Shown here: positions 1 to 9,533 of the stretch, in pieces
Layout of the letters: each line of letters begins with the position of its first letter
How positions within the stretch are numbered: position 1 is the first letter of the stretch
Origin: Leptolyngbya subtilissima AS-A7
GTDB taxonomy: Bacteria > Cyanobacteriota > Cyanobacteriia > Phormidesmidales > Phormidesmidaceae
Reading direction: 5' to 3'
DNA length: 64,000 nt
NCBI RefSeq assembly: GCF_039962255.1
Contig: NZ_JAMPKY010000001.1
Location: 558,001-622,000, forward strand
Position numbers and translations under genes: made by a program
Notes under the pieces: generated by a model
Told to the model about the DNA's origin: nothing
The model's database searches: none
Seen by the model: the letters and a program-made list of their open reading frames with translations, nothing else

Positions 1-455
1 AAATTGGCTTTATTTTTCAGCGCTACGAGCTGCTGCCAAACCTGACGGCGTTAGAGAACGTAATTCTGCCGATGATGTATGCCGGGTTGGGGCGATCGGT
101 GCGGCAGCGCCGAGCGGCAGCGGCTCTCACCCACATGGGCTTAGCTAACCGTATGGATAAACGCCCATCCCAATTGTCGGGCGGGCAGCAGCAGCGGGTC
201 GCCATTGCCCGCGCCATCGTCAACCAGCCGGTGCTCTTGCTGGCCGATGAGCCTACCGGGGCACTCGATTCGCAGTCGGCGACGGAGGTGCTGGGCATTT
301 TTGAAGCCCTGCATCAGCGGGGCATTACTATCGTCATGGTGACCCACTCCCACGAGGTGGCCCGCCACAGTCAGCGCATTATTATGATGAGCGATGGCAG
401 GGTAACCGACGATCACCTCAGCCCCGCCGAACTGGGCCACCTGGCCCCCCTGTAG
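1..455 (+). CDS. ABC transporter ATP-binding protein (MacB/LolD-type), 5' end missing
   Basis: This is the C-terminal part of a nucleotide-binding subunit that powers an ABC exporter or membrane-extraction system. The frame is open to the left edge, so the start codon and Walker A lie outside the window. Visible in order are the Q-loop ([16 protein letters not shown]), the ABC signature ([14 protein letters not shown]), Walker B with D-loop ([13 protein letters not shown]) and the switch histidine (VTHS). The [11 protein letters not shown] spacing is typical of the MacB/LolD/DevA class rather than importers. A membrane fusion protein, an FtsX-type permease and a TolC-like protein follow on the same strand with short gaps, so it is most likely the energy subunit of a tripartite efflux pump. 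The cargo is unknown. Confidence 0.93.
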   Translation, partial: IGFIFQRYELLPNLTALENVILPMMYAGLGRSVRQRRAAAALTHMGLANRMDKRPSQLSGGQQQRVAIARAIVNQPVLLLADEPTGALDSQSATEVLGIFEALHQRGITIVMVTHSHEVARHSQRIIMMSDGRVTDDHLSPAELGHLAPL

Positions 456-486
456 CAGCCGACTGCCCTTTGTTTGGTAATGCTCC

Positions 487-1881
487 GTGCCGCCCGAACC
501 CCACCCCGATACTTCCACCCGTGCCAATGTTTCGGCAGATGCTGACCCGCTCTCGCCAGATCCTTTAGCTTCGGTGGAAACTGCCAGACCCCTTAGTCCT
601 GGCCTATTCGATGACGACCTGCTCGACGATGGCGATCGGGCCAACTCTCGCCCTGGGCTTAGGTGGCTCATGGCGTCGGGGCTAGTGCTGGTGCTGGGCG
701 TGGGTGGCTGGCTGGGCTATCGCACTTGGCAAAGCCGCAGCGTTGACCCTGTGGTGGTGACTACGGGTACCCCCAGCCGCGACACCTTAGAAAACCGGGT
801 TGATGCCTCCGGCACCATGAGCCTGGGCAACCAGCAAATTCTCAAAGCACCGGGGGATGTCACTGTGGAGGCGGTGCTGGTAGAAGAGCGCCAGCGGGTA
901 GCGAGGGGCACAGTGCTGCTGCGGCTGCGCGATCGCAGCCTAGAGCAAGAGCTGGACGAGGCCCAAATTGAGACCGAAATTCTCAGGCTGCAGCGGCAGC
1001 GCAACGCCGAGGTGCTGCAAGACCACCGGCGCACAGTGCAGAGGGCTGAAGAGCGGCTGAGTGAGTCGCGATCGCTAGTTGCTCAGGGGTTTATCTCCGA
1101 GGATGACTACAACGACGATCGCAACGCTTTAGAAGCGGCCCAGTCTGAGCTGCGGGGGGCCGAGGTTGAGCTACAGCGCTCCGAGCTAGAGATTCGCCAA
1201 AACCAGGCCAAACTAACTAACGTTCGCGCCCGCATTGCCGACAACGCCATCGTCGCCCCCTTCGACGCTGTAGTGCTCAATATCGACGTGCAGTCCGGCG
1301 ACGGCGTGCAGAGCGAAGGCACCCTGCTCACCATCGGTGACCCCAACCAAGAGGTAGTGCTCTTTGACCTTATGACCCTCGACGCCAACAAGGTGTCGGT
1401 CAACATGCCCGTGCGGGTCAGCGTCATCGGCCCCAACCCAGAAAAATATCTAGGTCGGGTGGTCAGCATTGCCCCCCAGGCGATTACCGACAGCGACAGC
1501 GACGGCGGCGGTGGCTCCCAGGCTATGGTCAAGGCGATCGCCCAGCTCGATCGCCCCAGCGGTGTACTCATCTCTGGTAGTTCTGTCAGCGTCGAAGTTA
1601 TTCTGGTGCAGCGAGAGAATGCCCTAGCCCTGCCCACCAACGCGATTCAGCAAGCAGACGGCGAAACCTTTGTCTGGGTCGTCGATGCCGACAGCCGCGC
1701 CCAAAAGCGCTCCATCACCACCGGCCTCGACACCCTAGAGGCGGTTGAAATCGTCTCTGGCCTACAAGACACCGACACCGTCATTCTCACCCCCCCACCC
1801 GACCAACCCCTCGAAGCAGGCATGACCGTAGAAACAACTCCCTCTAGCTTCCCCGCAAGCAGCCCCCGCCCCACCCTCTAG
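487..1881 (+). CDS. HlyD/MacA-type membrane fusion protein of a tripartite ABC exporter
   Basis: This is the periplasmic adaptor linking the inner-membrane ABC permease to an outer-membrane channel. The layout is an acidic, Pro-rich cytoplasmic N-terminus of about 60 residues, one membrane helix at about residues 61-78, a barrel/lipoyl half motif, a long alpha-hairpin coiled coil at about 150-250, then the second lipoyl half (IVAPFDAVVLNIDVQSGDGV) and C-terminal beta-barrel domains. The start used is a GTG 31 bases after the ATPase stop. The next in-frame ATG (670) lies at the edge of the membrane helix, so the GTG or another upstream start is preferred. It belongs to the same operon as the flanking ABC genes. 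Family assignment is firm; the substrate is unknown. Confidence 0.9.
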   Translation: MPPEPHPDTSTRANVSADADPLSPDPLASVETARPLSPGLFDDDLLDDGDRANSRPGLRWLMASGLVLVLGVGGWLGYRTWQSRSVDPVVVTTGTPSRDTLENRVDASGTMSLGNQQILKAPGDVTVEAVLVEERQRVARGTVLLRLRDRSLEQELDEAQIETEILRLQRQRNAEVLQDHRRTVQRAEERLSESRSLVAQGFISEDDYNDDRNALEAAQSELRGAEVELQRSELEIRQNQAKLTNVRARIADNAIVAPFDAVVLNIDVQSGDGVQSEGTLLTIGDPNQEVVLFDLMTLDANKVSVNMPVRVSVIGPNPEKYLGRVVSIAPQAITDSDSDGGGGSQAMVKAIAQLDRPSGVLISGSSVSVEVILVQRENALALPTNAIQQADGETFVWVVDADSRAQKRSITTGLDTLEAVEIVSGLQDTDTVILTPPPDQPLEAGMTVETTPSSFPASSPRPTL

Positions 1882-1986
1882 CTCACCACCCCCTTACTCC
1901 ATCACTCCCCACCCCCTCACCCTCCTCATCTCCCCCAGCTTCCCCACCCATCCACCCTCTACCCCCGCTCCCCACCTCACCCTTCC
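1882..1986 (+). repeat. C/T-rich low-complexity intergenic tract
   Basis: The whole gap between the adaptor and permease genes is almost purely C, T and A on the plus strand, built of irregular ccacc, cctcac and catccaccc units with nearly no G. The same sort of degenerate unit occurs at the other end of the window (61594-61691), there as an inverted repeat. It separates two genes of one operon. Whether it has any regulatory role cannot be judged from the sequence. Confidence 0.6.
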
Positions 1987-3183
1987 ATGCCCCTCTCCCC
2001 CCTCGACCTCAGCCTCACCACCCTGAGGGATCTAACCGGCAACTGGGTGCGATCGGGCCTCACCGCTCTGGGCATTTTCATGGGGGTTGCCGCCGTCAAC
2101 GCCACCCTCAATATCGACACTATTGCCAATCGGGTGCTGCAAGAGCAGCTGGCGGCCAGAGATAACCCCAACATCACCCCTTTTGTCTACGGGCGCAGCC
2201 TCCCCCCAGTGGAATTTGATCAGGCGGCGATCGCAGAAATCCAAGCGGCTATCCCTGGCATTCTCAGCATTAGTCGGGTGACTCAACTATGGGGAACAGA
2301 GGTGCAGTACCAGGGCACCATCACCGACAGCGTTGATGCCCTGAGTGTGTCAGAGAATTACCAGCGCACCACTGGGCGGCAGGTCCTCGACGGCCGATTC
2401 TTTGACCCCGAAGACTTTAATGCCTTTCGTCCCGTCACCGTTATCGATACCGTACTAGCTCAGCAGCTCTTTCAAGAGACTCCGCCCTTAGGTGAAGGTA
2501 TTTTTATCAACGGCACCCGCTTCACCGTGATCGGTTTAATTGAAAACAAGAACCTCTACGGTAGCGAGGAGGGAGAACCTACCGGCACTCTCTGGGTGCC
2601 CGAGCCCTACGGTGACCTGCTCCAGGGACGCTTTCGCTTCGGGAGTCAAATTCAGATTGCCTTGCAAAGCCTCGACGATTTTGAGACCACCCGCGACAGT
2701 GTTGAAGCCCAGCTTCAGCAGATGTTTCCGGGCTACGAACTGTATATTGATGGCAATGTGGCAGATCTCTACGAAGAAGAGCAGCGCCAGCGGGCTTCCA
2801 TTCGCGTGCTCAAAGCCGTGGGTCTGCTCGCCCTGGTGATTGGCGGTGTCGGCATCGCCAACATCACCATCGCCGCCATTATGGAACGCACCCGCGAGAT
2901 TGGCTTGCGCCGCGCCATTGGGGCTACCGATTTAGAAATCATGACCCAGTTTATCGCCGAAGCTGCCTTGCTCAGCCTAATTGGCGGCACCACGGCGGTG
3001 GCCACCGTCCACGGGTTGACCAAAGTGGCGACCACCACTGTATTTGAGGCTCCCTACGAGTTCAACTGGCGCGATGCAGCCCTGTCGATGGGAGCCGCCT
3101 TTGGTGTCGGCGTTGGTGCTAGTTTCCTGCCCGCCCTGCGGGTGACACAGATCGATGTCGTGCAGGCACTGCGAGGAGAGTAG
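1987..3183 (+). CDS. MacB/FtsX-family ABC transporter permease
   Basis: This is the inner-membrane subunit of the tripartite exporter. At 398 residues it has the usual FtsX-superfamily plan: one membrane helix near the N-terminus (about 22-40), a large periplasmic MacB core-like domain (about 45-270), then three helices at about 275-300, 325-350 and 360-385. The conserved stretch after the second helix, with the MERTREIGLRRAIGA motif, is the hallmark of this family (coupling helix contacting the ATPase). Unlike E. coli MacB, the ATPase is a separate polypeptide. It starts at ATG 1987 directly after the pyrimidine tract and ends with VVQALRGE, a typical end for the family. Confidence 0.93.
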   Translation: MPLSPLDLSLTTLRDLTGNWVRSGLTALGIFMGVAAVNATLNIDTIANRVLQEQLAARDNPNITPFVYGRSLPPVEFDQAAIAEIQAAIPGILSISRVTQLWGTEVQYQGTITDSVDALSVSENYQRTTGRQVLDGRFFDPEDFNAFRPVTVIDTVLAQQLFQETPPLGEGIFINGTRFTVIGLIENKNLYGSEEGEPTGTLWVPEPYGDLLQGRFRFGSQIQIALQSLDDFETTRDSVEAQLQQMFPGYELYIDGNVADLYEEEQRQRASIRVLKAVGLLALVIGGVGIANITIAAIMERTREIGLRRAIGATDLEIMTQFIAEAALLSLIGGTTAVATVHGLTKVATTTVFEAPYEFNWRDAALSMGAAFGVGVGASFLPALRVTQIDVVQALRGE

Positions 3184-3381
3184 CGAAGCTCTCGACAATT
3201 TCCTTTGCCTCTTAGGGAAGGCTACGCCAACAGCTTCTTTCAAGGCACGAGATACCTCGCTCGCGTTCAGCGTCTCTAGACGAGAAAGCCAGCGTGATAA
3301 ATTGTCAGGGCAAACAGGACGAGGCGGTGATTTGATGCCGCCGAGCAGGCCAGATGGTGGTTGAAGGGGTGATAGGAATCC
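3184..3381. repeat. Possible degenerate dispersed repeat between permease and TolC-like gene
   Basis: This gap contains pieces resembling the dispersed repeats common in filamentous cyanobacteria: gggaaggctacgcc at about 3214-3227 and a short hyphenated palindrome cgtctctagacg near 3270. There is also an 8-base inverted pair, gacaattt at 3194-3201 and aaattgtc at 3299-3306, that could close a large hairpin. No gene is credible here. The repeat assignment is from memory of similar elements and is tentative. Confidence 0.35.
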
Positions 3382-4929
3382 ATGGAAATTTTGGCCGCTT
3401 TAACGCGTTGGGTGCTAAAAGCTGGTTGGGCTTTAGGGCTTTATAGCGCGATCGCCCTTCCCGCTCTAGCCGAGACTATCCCCCTCGTGGAGCCTGCCCC
3501 TGACACACCGTCCCTCGAACCAACCCTGCCGACGGCGGATGCTACCGAAGTGGTGACGCTCACGCTCCCCGACTTGCTTAACCTGACTTTGGAGGGCAAC
3601 CGCGAGCTGCGCAACCAAGCTCTGGGACGCATCGTGCAGCGGCAGCAGCTCGCTGCCGCCGAGCAAATCTTTAACCCGCGTCTAACGCCTACCCTACGGG
3701 TTGACGCCACCCGCAGTCGCTTTGGCAATGGCGGTGACGTGGAGATAAATCCAGGCTCATTGCTGCTGGAGGGCAGTGACACTGACCTTGACCAGCAGGT
3801 ACGGCTCGACACTACCCTTACCACCCGCCTAGGCACCCGCTTTGAGCTGGGGCTAACGCCCTTTGAGGGGGGACAGTCAGTACAGTTTGGAGTCAGACAA
3901 CCCCTGCTGCGAGGCTTCGGCACTGCCGTCAACGAAGCCCCACTCAACCAGGCCCGCCTAGGCGAAACCCGCAATCAGCTGGCCCTGCGCAGCACCGTCA
4001 TTGACACCCTCACCACTGCCATTCTCAGCTACAACAATCTGATTAATGCCCAAGCCCAGGTCGACATTCAGACCCAAGCCCTAGAGCGGCGGCAGCAGCA
4101 GCTCGACATTTTGCAGGCATTGGTAGAGGCGGGGCGGCGGGCTCCTATTGACCTGTTTGACCCGGAGCGATCGCTAGCCGATGCCCAGCGCAGTTTAGTT
4201 GATGCCCAAAATCAGCTCGACCAGGCCAATAGCACCCTACTCAACTTAATTGGCACCGATCGCAACCTGCGCTTTGTGGCCTCTGTTGAGACCATTGCCG
4301 AGCTGTTTGCTGCCGCCGACCAGTTGGCCACCTACCAGCCCGACGCCTTGGTAGACCTCGCTCTGGCCCAACGCACCGACTATCAGCAGGCCCAGCTTCA
4401 GCGGCAGCAGCAGGAACTCGACCTGCTGGTGGCTCAAGACAACCTGCGCTGGCAGCTCGACGCCGTTGCCGACGGCACCTTGGGCGATGGCTCCCGCAGC
4501 GCTATGGGGCTAGTGGCTACCCGCACCTTTGGTGATCCCCAACCCGAAACCGACCGTTTGACCAGCGACATCACCCTGCAACAGCAAGACAATACCCTAG
4601 CCCAATTGCAAGACCAGATTCGCAACGATGTCGTCGCCGGGCTTAGCGCAGCTCAGGCTAGCCTGAGCCAGGTGGTCGCTGCAGAGCGAGCTACCCTCAA
4701 CGCTCGCCGTCAGCTTGAAGCAGACCAGGAGCAATTTCGCCTGGGGCGGGGCAATATCACGTTGTTTCAGCTGATTAGTCAGGAAGAGGCTCTGGTGACG
4801 GCCGAAACTAACGAGCTGGAGGCCCGTATTGCCTTCCTTAACAGCGTTGCCCAGCTAGAGAGGACCGTGGGCATCACGTTCGATCGCTGGGCGGCGGAGC
4901 TAGAGATTGCCCCTGAGCTACAGGGGTAG
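3382..4929 (+). CDS. TolC-family outer-membrane efflux protein
   Basis: This is the outer-membrane channel partner of the upstream ABC exporter. The 515-residue product starts with a signal peptide (about residues 1-30, hydrophobic run then ALPALAET). The mature chain has the two homologous TolC-type halves rich in long Gln/Ala/Leu helices: TLPDLLNLTLEGNRELRNQALG opens the first, and the C-terminal helix carries QLISQEEALVTAETNELEAR before the closing QLERTVG segment. Length and repeat layout match the outer membrane efflux protein family. It is the last gene of the operon and is separated from the permease by 198 bases, so it may also have its own promoter. Confidence 0.92.
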   Translation: MEILAALTRWVLKAGWALGLYSAIALPALAETIPLVEPAPDTPSLEPTLPTADATEVVTLTLPDLLNLTLEGNRELRNQALGRIVQRQQLAAAEQIFNPRLTPTLRVDATRSRFGNGGDVEINPGSLLLEGSDTDLDQQVRLDTTLTTRLGTRFELGLTPFEGGQSVQFGVRQPLLRGFGTAVNEAPLNQARLGETRNQLALRSTVIDTLTTAILSYNNLINAQAQVDIQTQALERRQQQLDILQALVEAGRRAPIDLFDPERSLADAQRSLVDAQNQLDQANSTLLNLIGTDRNLRFVASVETIAELFAAADQLATYQPDALVDLALAQRTDYQQAQLQRQQQELDLLVAQDNLRWQLDAVADGTLGDGSRSAMGLVATRTFGDPQPETDRLTSDITLQQQDNTLAQLQDQIRNDVVAGLSAAQASLSQVVAAERATLNARRQLEADQEQFRLGRGNITLFQLISQEEALVTAETNELEARIAFLNSVAQLERTVGITFDRWAAELEIAPELQG

Positions 4930-5156
4930 TAAGCGAGGGGATAGGCGCAGACGGCAGGTACCTCTCGTTGTATCGCTCCTGTTCAGTTCAATTCAAGGGC
5001 CTATGTAGACTCACTTGGCTGAGCCTGACATCTCAGGAGTGCCCCCTTTGAGCGAACTGTGGCAGCTCGATTTCTGCCCTGCAAACCCATCGCGAGATAG
5101 ACGGCCAAGGAAGAGACATCCGTGAATATACAGAAATAACGAGTTCTCCTACCGCC

Positions 5157-5378
5157 ATGCTAGATGTCATAAGTTCCACAGTTCGGCCGCTGCTGCTGGA
5201 TGATCAAGTGCTGGAGGTGGCTTACCGACTTTATATGACGGCTCCTCACGGTGGGTCACCCGCCATTAGCCTCAAGCGTTTATCAGAACTGACTGGCAAA
5301 ACGCCCCTCAAATGTCGCAACGCCATTGTGGAGGCCAACGGGTTGGGTCGTTTCCCTGACTGCGAGCTACATCCGTAG
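5157..5378 (+). CDS. Small conserved-looking protein of unknown function (73 aa)
   Basis: I do not recognise a named family. The predicted protein is soluble with no signal peptide. The segment HGGSPAISLKRLSELTGKTP followed by KCRNAIVEANGLGR looks like a compact helix-turn-helix-like fold (possible winged-helix remnant), but that is inference. It begins at ATG 5157 after a 227-base gap, ends 115 bases before the ClC gene and has no overlapping competitor. The small size and lack of an obvious ribosome binding site limit confidence. Confidence 0.45.
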   Translation: MLDVISSTVRPLLLDDQVLEVAYRLYMTAPHGGSPAISLKRLSELTGKTPLKCRNAIVEANGLGRFPDCELHP

Positions 5379-5493
5379 CAGTCCGATTACAGGCTACACT
5401 TTGGGATAGTTAAGGGAAGACTGCACTGAGTCGGGCGTTGCCCCTTTCTCTGGCTATGGTCTACCGTATCCCTGGAATGATGCCGCCCCTGTG

Positions 5494-8091
5494 ATGTTGT
5501 TAAAGCGCCTGGAACCCTTGCTGAGCCGCAAGCGGGTAGCCATTGTTGAGGCGTGTGTTATTGGGCTGGTGTCGGGGCTAGCAGCGGTGCTGCTCAAGCA
5601 GGGGGTCGAGCTGCTTACCTTCTGGCGCACCTCCAGCACCCTACCGTTGTGGCTGGCGCTACCCACGATTGGTTTGGTGGGCGGCTGTCTGTCAGGCTGG
5701 TTGGTTGAACGGCTGGCTCCGGAGGCGTCGGGCAGCGGTATCCCTCAGGTTAAAGCAGCGCTTGGCTTCGCCAAAATTCCGCTAAACCTGCGCGTGGCGT
5801 TGGTGAAGCTAGTCAGCACTCTCTTGGCGCTGGGGTCAGGTCTTTCTCTAGGGCGGCAGGGGCCAACGGTGCAAATTGGCGCCGGCCTAGCGGCGCAGCT
5901 AAGTCGCTGGGTGCCAACATCGCCCGAGTATCGACGACAGTTAATCTCCGCTGGCGCGGCTGCCGGTCTGGCGGCAGGCTTCAATGCCCCCATTGCTGGG
6001 GTGCTGTTTGTAGTCGAGGAGCTGCTGCAAGATTTTTCTGACCTTACTCTGGGCAGCGCTATTTTGGCGTCATTTATTGGGGCGGTAGTGTCGCGGCTGC
6101 TGGGGGGGCAGGGGCTCAATCTAACAATGGATGCCCGGCACATCAGCCTGTCAATGCACGATCTGCCCTTTCTAATCATTTTGGGCTTGATGGCTGGGCT
6201 GCTGGGATCGCTATTTCGGCGGGGCATTTTTGGCAGTTTGGCGTTTTTTCGCCAATTTAAAGGTTTGGGATTGCCTGGACGCATTGGCCTAGCGGGGCTG
6301 ATTACGGGGCTGGTGGGGGTGTTTGTGCCGGTGGCGTCGATTGACAACACCGGGCTGCAAGAGTTTTTGGTGACTGGCTCGGCTGGGTGGCAGATGATTG
6401 CGATCGCCTTCGTCGCCAAGTTTTTGTTGACGCTATTGGCCTATGGGTCAGGGGCCCCAGGGGGAATTTTTGCCCCCTCGCTGGTGCTGGGTGCAGCATT
6501 GGGATGTTTGGTGAGCTTCTTTGCCCAGGGCGTCTACACCGGCTTTGGGGCCTGGCCTGCACCGGCCGACTTAGCCACCACCACTACCTACGCGCTGACG
6601 GGCATGGGCGCTTTCTTTAGCGCGGTGACGGGAGTGCCGATAACAGCCATCGTGATCGTTTTTGAGATGACCGCCAACTTCAACCTGGTACTGCCCCTAA
6701 TGATCGGCTCAGGGGTCGCCTACCTGATTGCCGATCGCGCCAACGACGGCTCGATCTATAACCGCCTGCTCGCTCTCCAGGGCATTCACCTGGAGCCAGT
6801 GCCTCAGGCTAACAACCCCTGGGGACACCTCAAGGCGGCAGACTTAATGCAGCGGCGGGTCGAAACCCTTTCTAGCCAAATGAGCTTACCCGAGGTGGTG
6901 CAAGCCTTTTCGCGCTCGCACCATCGCGGCTTTCCAGTGCTCGAAGACGGTCGTCTGGTGGGCATTGTCACCCAGAGCGACCTGAGCGACTCCACCACCC
7001 AGGGCCTAGATGACGACGTAACCCTGGCTAATATAATGACGACTCAGCCGGTTACCGTGGCCCCCGACGCTCCCCTGCCTCGAGTGCTGCACCTGCTCAA
7101 TCGACTCAAACTCAGCCGCCTGCCCGTCACCCAGGGCAACAAGCTGGTGGGCATCATCACCCGTGCCGACATTATTCGCGCCGAGTGCGACCAGGTCAGC
7201 GGCGATCAGCTCAAACTCGGCCCCCAGGCAGAACCCTCCTATGTGGTGTTTCAGCAGCAGGCCCCCGCCACCGGCCAGGGACGATTGTTGCTGCCCCTAG
7301 CCGACCCCCGCACCGCGCCCGATTTGATCAAGATCGCGGCGGCGATCGCCCATGGCCTGCACTACGAGCTGGAGTGTATCCACGTCGTCCCCGTGCCCCG
7401 CAGTGTTGCCCCGGCTGAAGCCAAGGTTGACCTACAAGGGGTAGAGCCCCTGCGCCAGCTCGCTCTCTCCTACGCCGAAAACAGTGGGCTGTCGGTGCAT
7501 TTTCAGGTACGGGCCGCCCATGAAATTGGCCGCACCCTGCTTGAAGTAATCAAAGAGCGCCACATTGACTTGGTGTTGATGGGTTGGCACCACCCTAGTC
7601 TTACCCCCGGTCGGGTGATCAGCGGCGTCGTCGATACTCTAATTCGCCAGGCCCCCTGCCAGGTGGTGGTGGTGCGTCCCGGCCGCAATCTCACTTTTAA
7701 CCATTGGCTGATACCCACCGCGGGCGGCCCCAATGCTCAGAGTGCTCAGGCCCTGCTGCCCGGCCTGCTCACCCTTGGCCATTCCCCCGAGGTTCAACTT
7801 TGCACCATCTGCCACCCCGAAAAGGGCGAATGCCTCACCCTCCAGCATCTCTCTGAGATGGCTGACGGGCTCAAAGAAACCCTGCGCCGCCCAGTGTATA
7901 CCCAGGTGCTAACCCATCCCTCGGTCTCGGAGGCGATCGTTGATATGGCAAGCCTGTGTCACAGCGACGCCATTTTACTCGGCGCTTCCCGAGAAAACTT
8001 GCTAAGCCAGGTCATTAAGGGCAATGTGCCGCTAGAAATTGCTCAAAATACTCAAATCACCGTTATCCTATTGCGTCAAGTCGAGGGCTAG
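5494..8091 (+). CDS. ClC-type chloride channel/transporter with CBS pair and C-terminal universal-stress domains
   Basis: This inner-membrane anion transporter has about 430 membrane-spanning residues, followed by two CBS domains (about 450-500 and 512-565) and about 270 residues resembling two universal stress protein halves (from about 597). ClC signatures, numbered from ATG 5494: GSGIP (80-84), GRQGP (120-124), internal EE (175-176), GGIFAP (323-328) and Tyr422 in SIYNRLL. The usual gating glutamate of GREGP is glutamine here (codon cag at 5857-5859). The internal glutamate and pore Ser/Tyr are kept. The CBS and USP domains suggest nucleotide sensing. GTG 5491 is an alternative start one codon upstream. 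It appears monocistronic. Confidence 0.93.
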   Translation: MLLKRLEPLLSRKRVAIVEACVIGLVSGLAAVLLKQGVELLTFWRTSSTLPLWLALPTIGLVGGCLSGWLVERLAPEASGSGIPQVKAALGFAKIPLNLRVALVKLVSTLLALGSGLSLGRQGPTVQIGAGLAAQLSRWVPTSPEYRRQLISAGAAAGLAAGFNAPIAGVLFVVEELLQDFSDLTLGSAILASFIGAVVSRLLGGQGLNLTMDARHISLSMHDLPFLIILGLMAGLLGSLFRRGIFGSLAFFRQFKGLGLPGRIGLAGLITGLVGVFVPVASIDNTGLQEFLVTGSAGWQMIAIAFVAKFLLTLLAYGSGAPGGIFAPSLVLGAALGCLVSFFAQGVYTGFGAWPAPADLATTTTYALTGMGAFFSAVTGVPITAIVIVFEMTANFNLVLPLMIGSGVAYLIADRANDGSIYNRLLALQGIHLEPVPQANNPWGHLKAADLMQRRVETLSSQMSLPEVVQAFSRSHHRGFPVLEDGRLVGIVTQSDLSDSTTQGLDDDVTLANIMTTQPVTVAPDAPLPRVLHLLNRLKLSRLPVTQGNKLVGIITRADIIRAECDQVSGDQLKLGPQAEPSYVVFQQQAPATGQGRLLLPLADPRTAPDLIKIAAAIAHGLHYELECIHVVPVPRSVAPAEAKVDLQGVEPLRQLALSYAENSGLSVHFQVRAAHEIGRTLLEVIKERHIDLVLMGWHHPSLTPGRVISGVVDTLIRQAPCQVVVVRPGRNLTFNHWLIPTAGGPNAQSAQALLPGLLTLGHSPEVQLCTICHPEKGECLTLQHLSEMADGLKETLRRPVYTQVLTHPSVSEAIVDMASLCHSDAILLGASRENLLSQVIKGNVPLEIAQNTQITVILLRQVEG

Positions 8092-8479
8092 CGAGTTCCC
8101 TACGACCCGGCTTAGACGCAAAAGAGAAATTTAAGTTTCTTGACCAGAGAAAATTCTAGGTAAATCGCCCTAATCAATAACTATGCTTAAAGCTGAGATA
8201 AATCAGCACTGGCTGGGGAGCTATTTAGGCTTAACGCAACTCTATATCTCTAGGTAAAGCAAAAACACGTTTAGAATTGCACCCTGTGCCTAAGCCTGTT
8301 TTGCAGAATACATCTACCGAGTTTATGCGCGGCTCGCACGTCATCAGGCGATCGCGATTGAGGAATCAGGGATAACTTCTACCGCAAGTGCACTACTAAC
8401 TACTGGCTTAACCGCAAATTTTGTTTTTAAGCCTTACACAAGTTGGTATTCATCCACACCTACAAGGTAGATCCAGATT
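8092..8479. other. Intergenic region, no gene seen
   Basis: This 388-base AT-rich spacer lies between the ClC gene and the first PTPA-CTERM gene. It presumably contains the promoter of the latter. I see no credible coding frame, no clear terminator and one HIP1-like gcgatcgc at 8348-8355. Confidence 0.5.
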
Positions 8480-9112
8480 ATGAGTTTTAAAACTTTTGGC
8501 TTAGGCCTAAGTGCCGCTGCTGCCTTTTCCGCAGTAGCTGTTTTAGAGGCTCCAGTTCAAGCAGCAAGCATTGCAAACCAAACCCTGAGCTTTACCGGCT
8601 CAGCCCGCCTAGAAACCCCAGACGCTGTCAGTAGCTTGCTTAACTTCTCAAGCTTTAGCAACACAACCGCGGGAACTGTAACACTCGCAGACGCCAGTGC
8701 TGATGTTTTTGGCGCTGCGGGTTCATCTTTTAGCCTAGGAGATTTAGAGCTGACAAAAACTACCGCCACCACCTGGGAACTGACCTCTGGCCCCACCACC
8801 AACTGGCTGACGGGATTGGCCGACGGCATTGGCTTTACCCTTGAGCAGTTTGTGCTTGAGCAAGTCTCTGTAACCGCTGGGCCTGCTACTATACCCCTTT
8901 ACGTAGCCTTTGTTTCGGGCTTCTTTACGCCGTCTGGCCTAGCTGGCAGTGGTGCACTAACCGCTCAAGGCAGCCTGGTGTTCGATAGTGGTTCGTCGTT
9001 CTCGGCGGACATTACCGCAGTGCCAACTCCGGCATTGTTGCCTGGGTTAGTTGGTCTGGGTGCTATGGCACTCCGTAAGCGATCGCAAGACAGCGTTGAG
9101 GAAGAAGCTTAA
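8480..9112 (+). CDS. Secreted PTPA-CTERM sorting-domain protein
   Basis: This predicted exported protein is a likely substrate of the exosortase encoded at 35450. It is 210 residues with an N-terminal signal peptide (MSFKTFGLGLSAAAAFSAVA, cleavage probably after PVQAA), a Ser/Thr/Ala-rich beta-type body without enzyme motifs, and a C-terminal tripartite tag: PTPALLPGLVGLGAMALRKR (motif, short hydrophobic stretch, basic cluster) followed by an acidic tail. It is paralogous in plan to the convergent gene at 9534 and to 36599. A strong terminator follows. The surface or extracellular-matrix role is inferred from the tag, not shown. Confidence 0.85.
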   Translation: MSFKTFGLGLSAAAAFSAVAVLEAPVQAASIANQTLSFTGSARLETPDAVSSLLNFSSFSNTTAGTVTLADASADVFGAAGSSFSLGDLELTKTTATTWELTSGPTTNWLTGLADGIGFTLEQFVLEQVSVTAGPATIPLYVAFVSGFFTPSGLAGSGALTAQGSLVFDSGSSFSADITAVPTPALLPGLVGLGAMALRKRSQDSVEEEA

Positions 9113-9157
9113 TATAAGTGATTCCCTTGCTTCACGCTTGAGAAGCTAGTTGATAAT

Positions 9158-9186
9158 GCTCTGGAATTTAATTCCAGAGCTTTTTT
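9158..9186 (+). terminator. Rho-independent terminator of the PTPA-CTERM gene
   Basis: A near-perfect inverted repeat, gctctggaat...attccagagc (9158-9180), is followed at once by six T residues. It lies 46 bases after the stop codon at 9112. Confidence 0.85.
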
Positions 9187-9436
9187 GTGAGTAAAGCAGA
9201 GTAAAAAGCCCGGCTTTAAAACCGTACCAATTTTTATGGATGCTTGTAGTTTTCTGCAATGCTGGAGGATAGGGCAGAGAAACTAAAATTTGTAGCATTA
9301 GTATCAGGGTTGTATTATTAAATTGGTCGGCATGAATATTTAAACACAGCAGAGCACATCAAGGTTCTAGTGCCTACTTACAATATTTCTACACAAACCT
9401 TAGGATAAAGTCGTTCCGTTAACAACCGACACTGCA

Positions 9437-9466
9437 AATAAAAAGTCGCCTGTGAAGGCGACTTTT
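9437..9466 (-). terminator. Terminator of the minus-strand PTPA-CTERM gene (possibly bidirectional)
   Basis: A perfect 10-base stem, aaaagtcgcc (9441-9450) with ggcgactttt (9457-9466) and a 6-base loop, is flanked by A-rich sequence on the left, which reads as a U-run on the minus strand. It lies about 70 bases beyond the stop of the gene at 9534. Confidence 0.8.
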
Positions 9467-9533
9467 GTTAAAAGCTACTGACTAGACAGCAGCGGAAGAG
9501 CTGACCTCTAGAACAATATCCAACGCACTAAAA

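Noticed and set aside
3155..3364. 69-residue frame across the end of the permease gene
   Set aside because: It overlaps the permease in another frame and runs through the repeat-like gap; there is no support for a gene.
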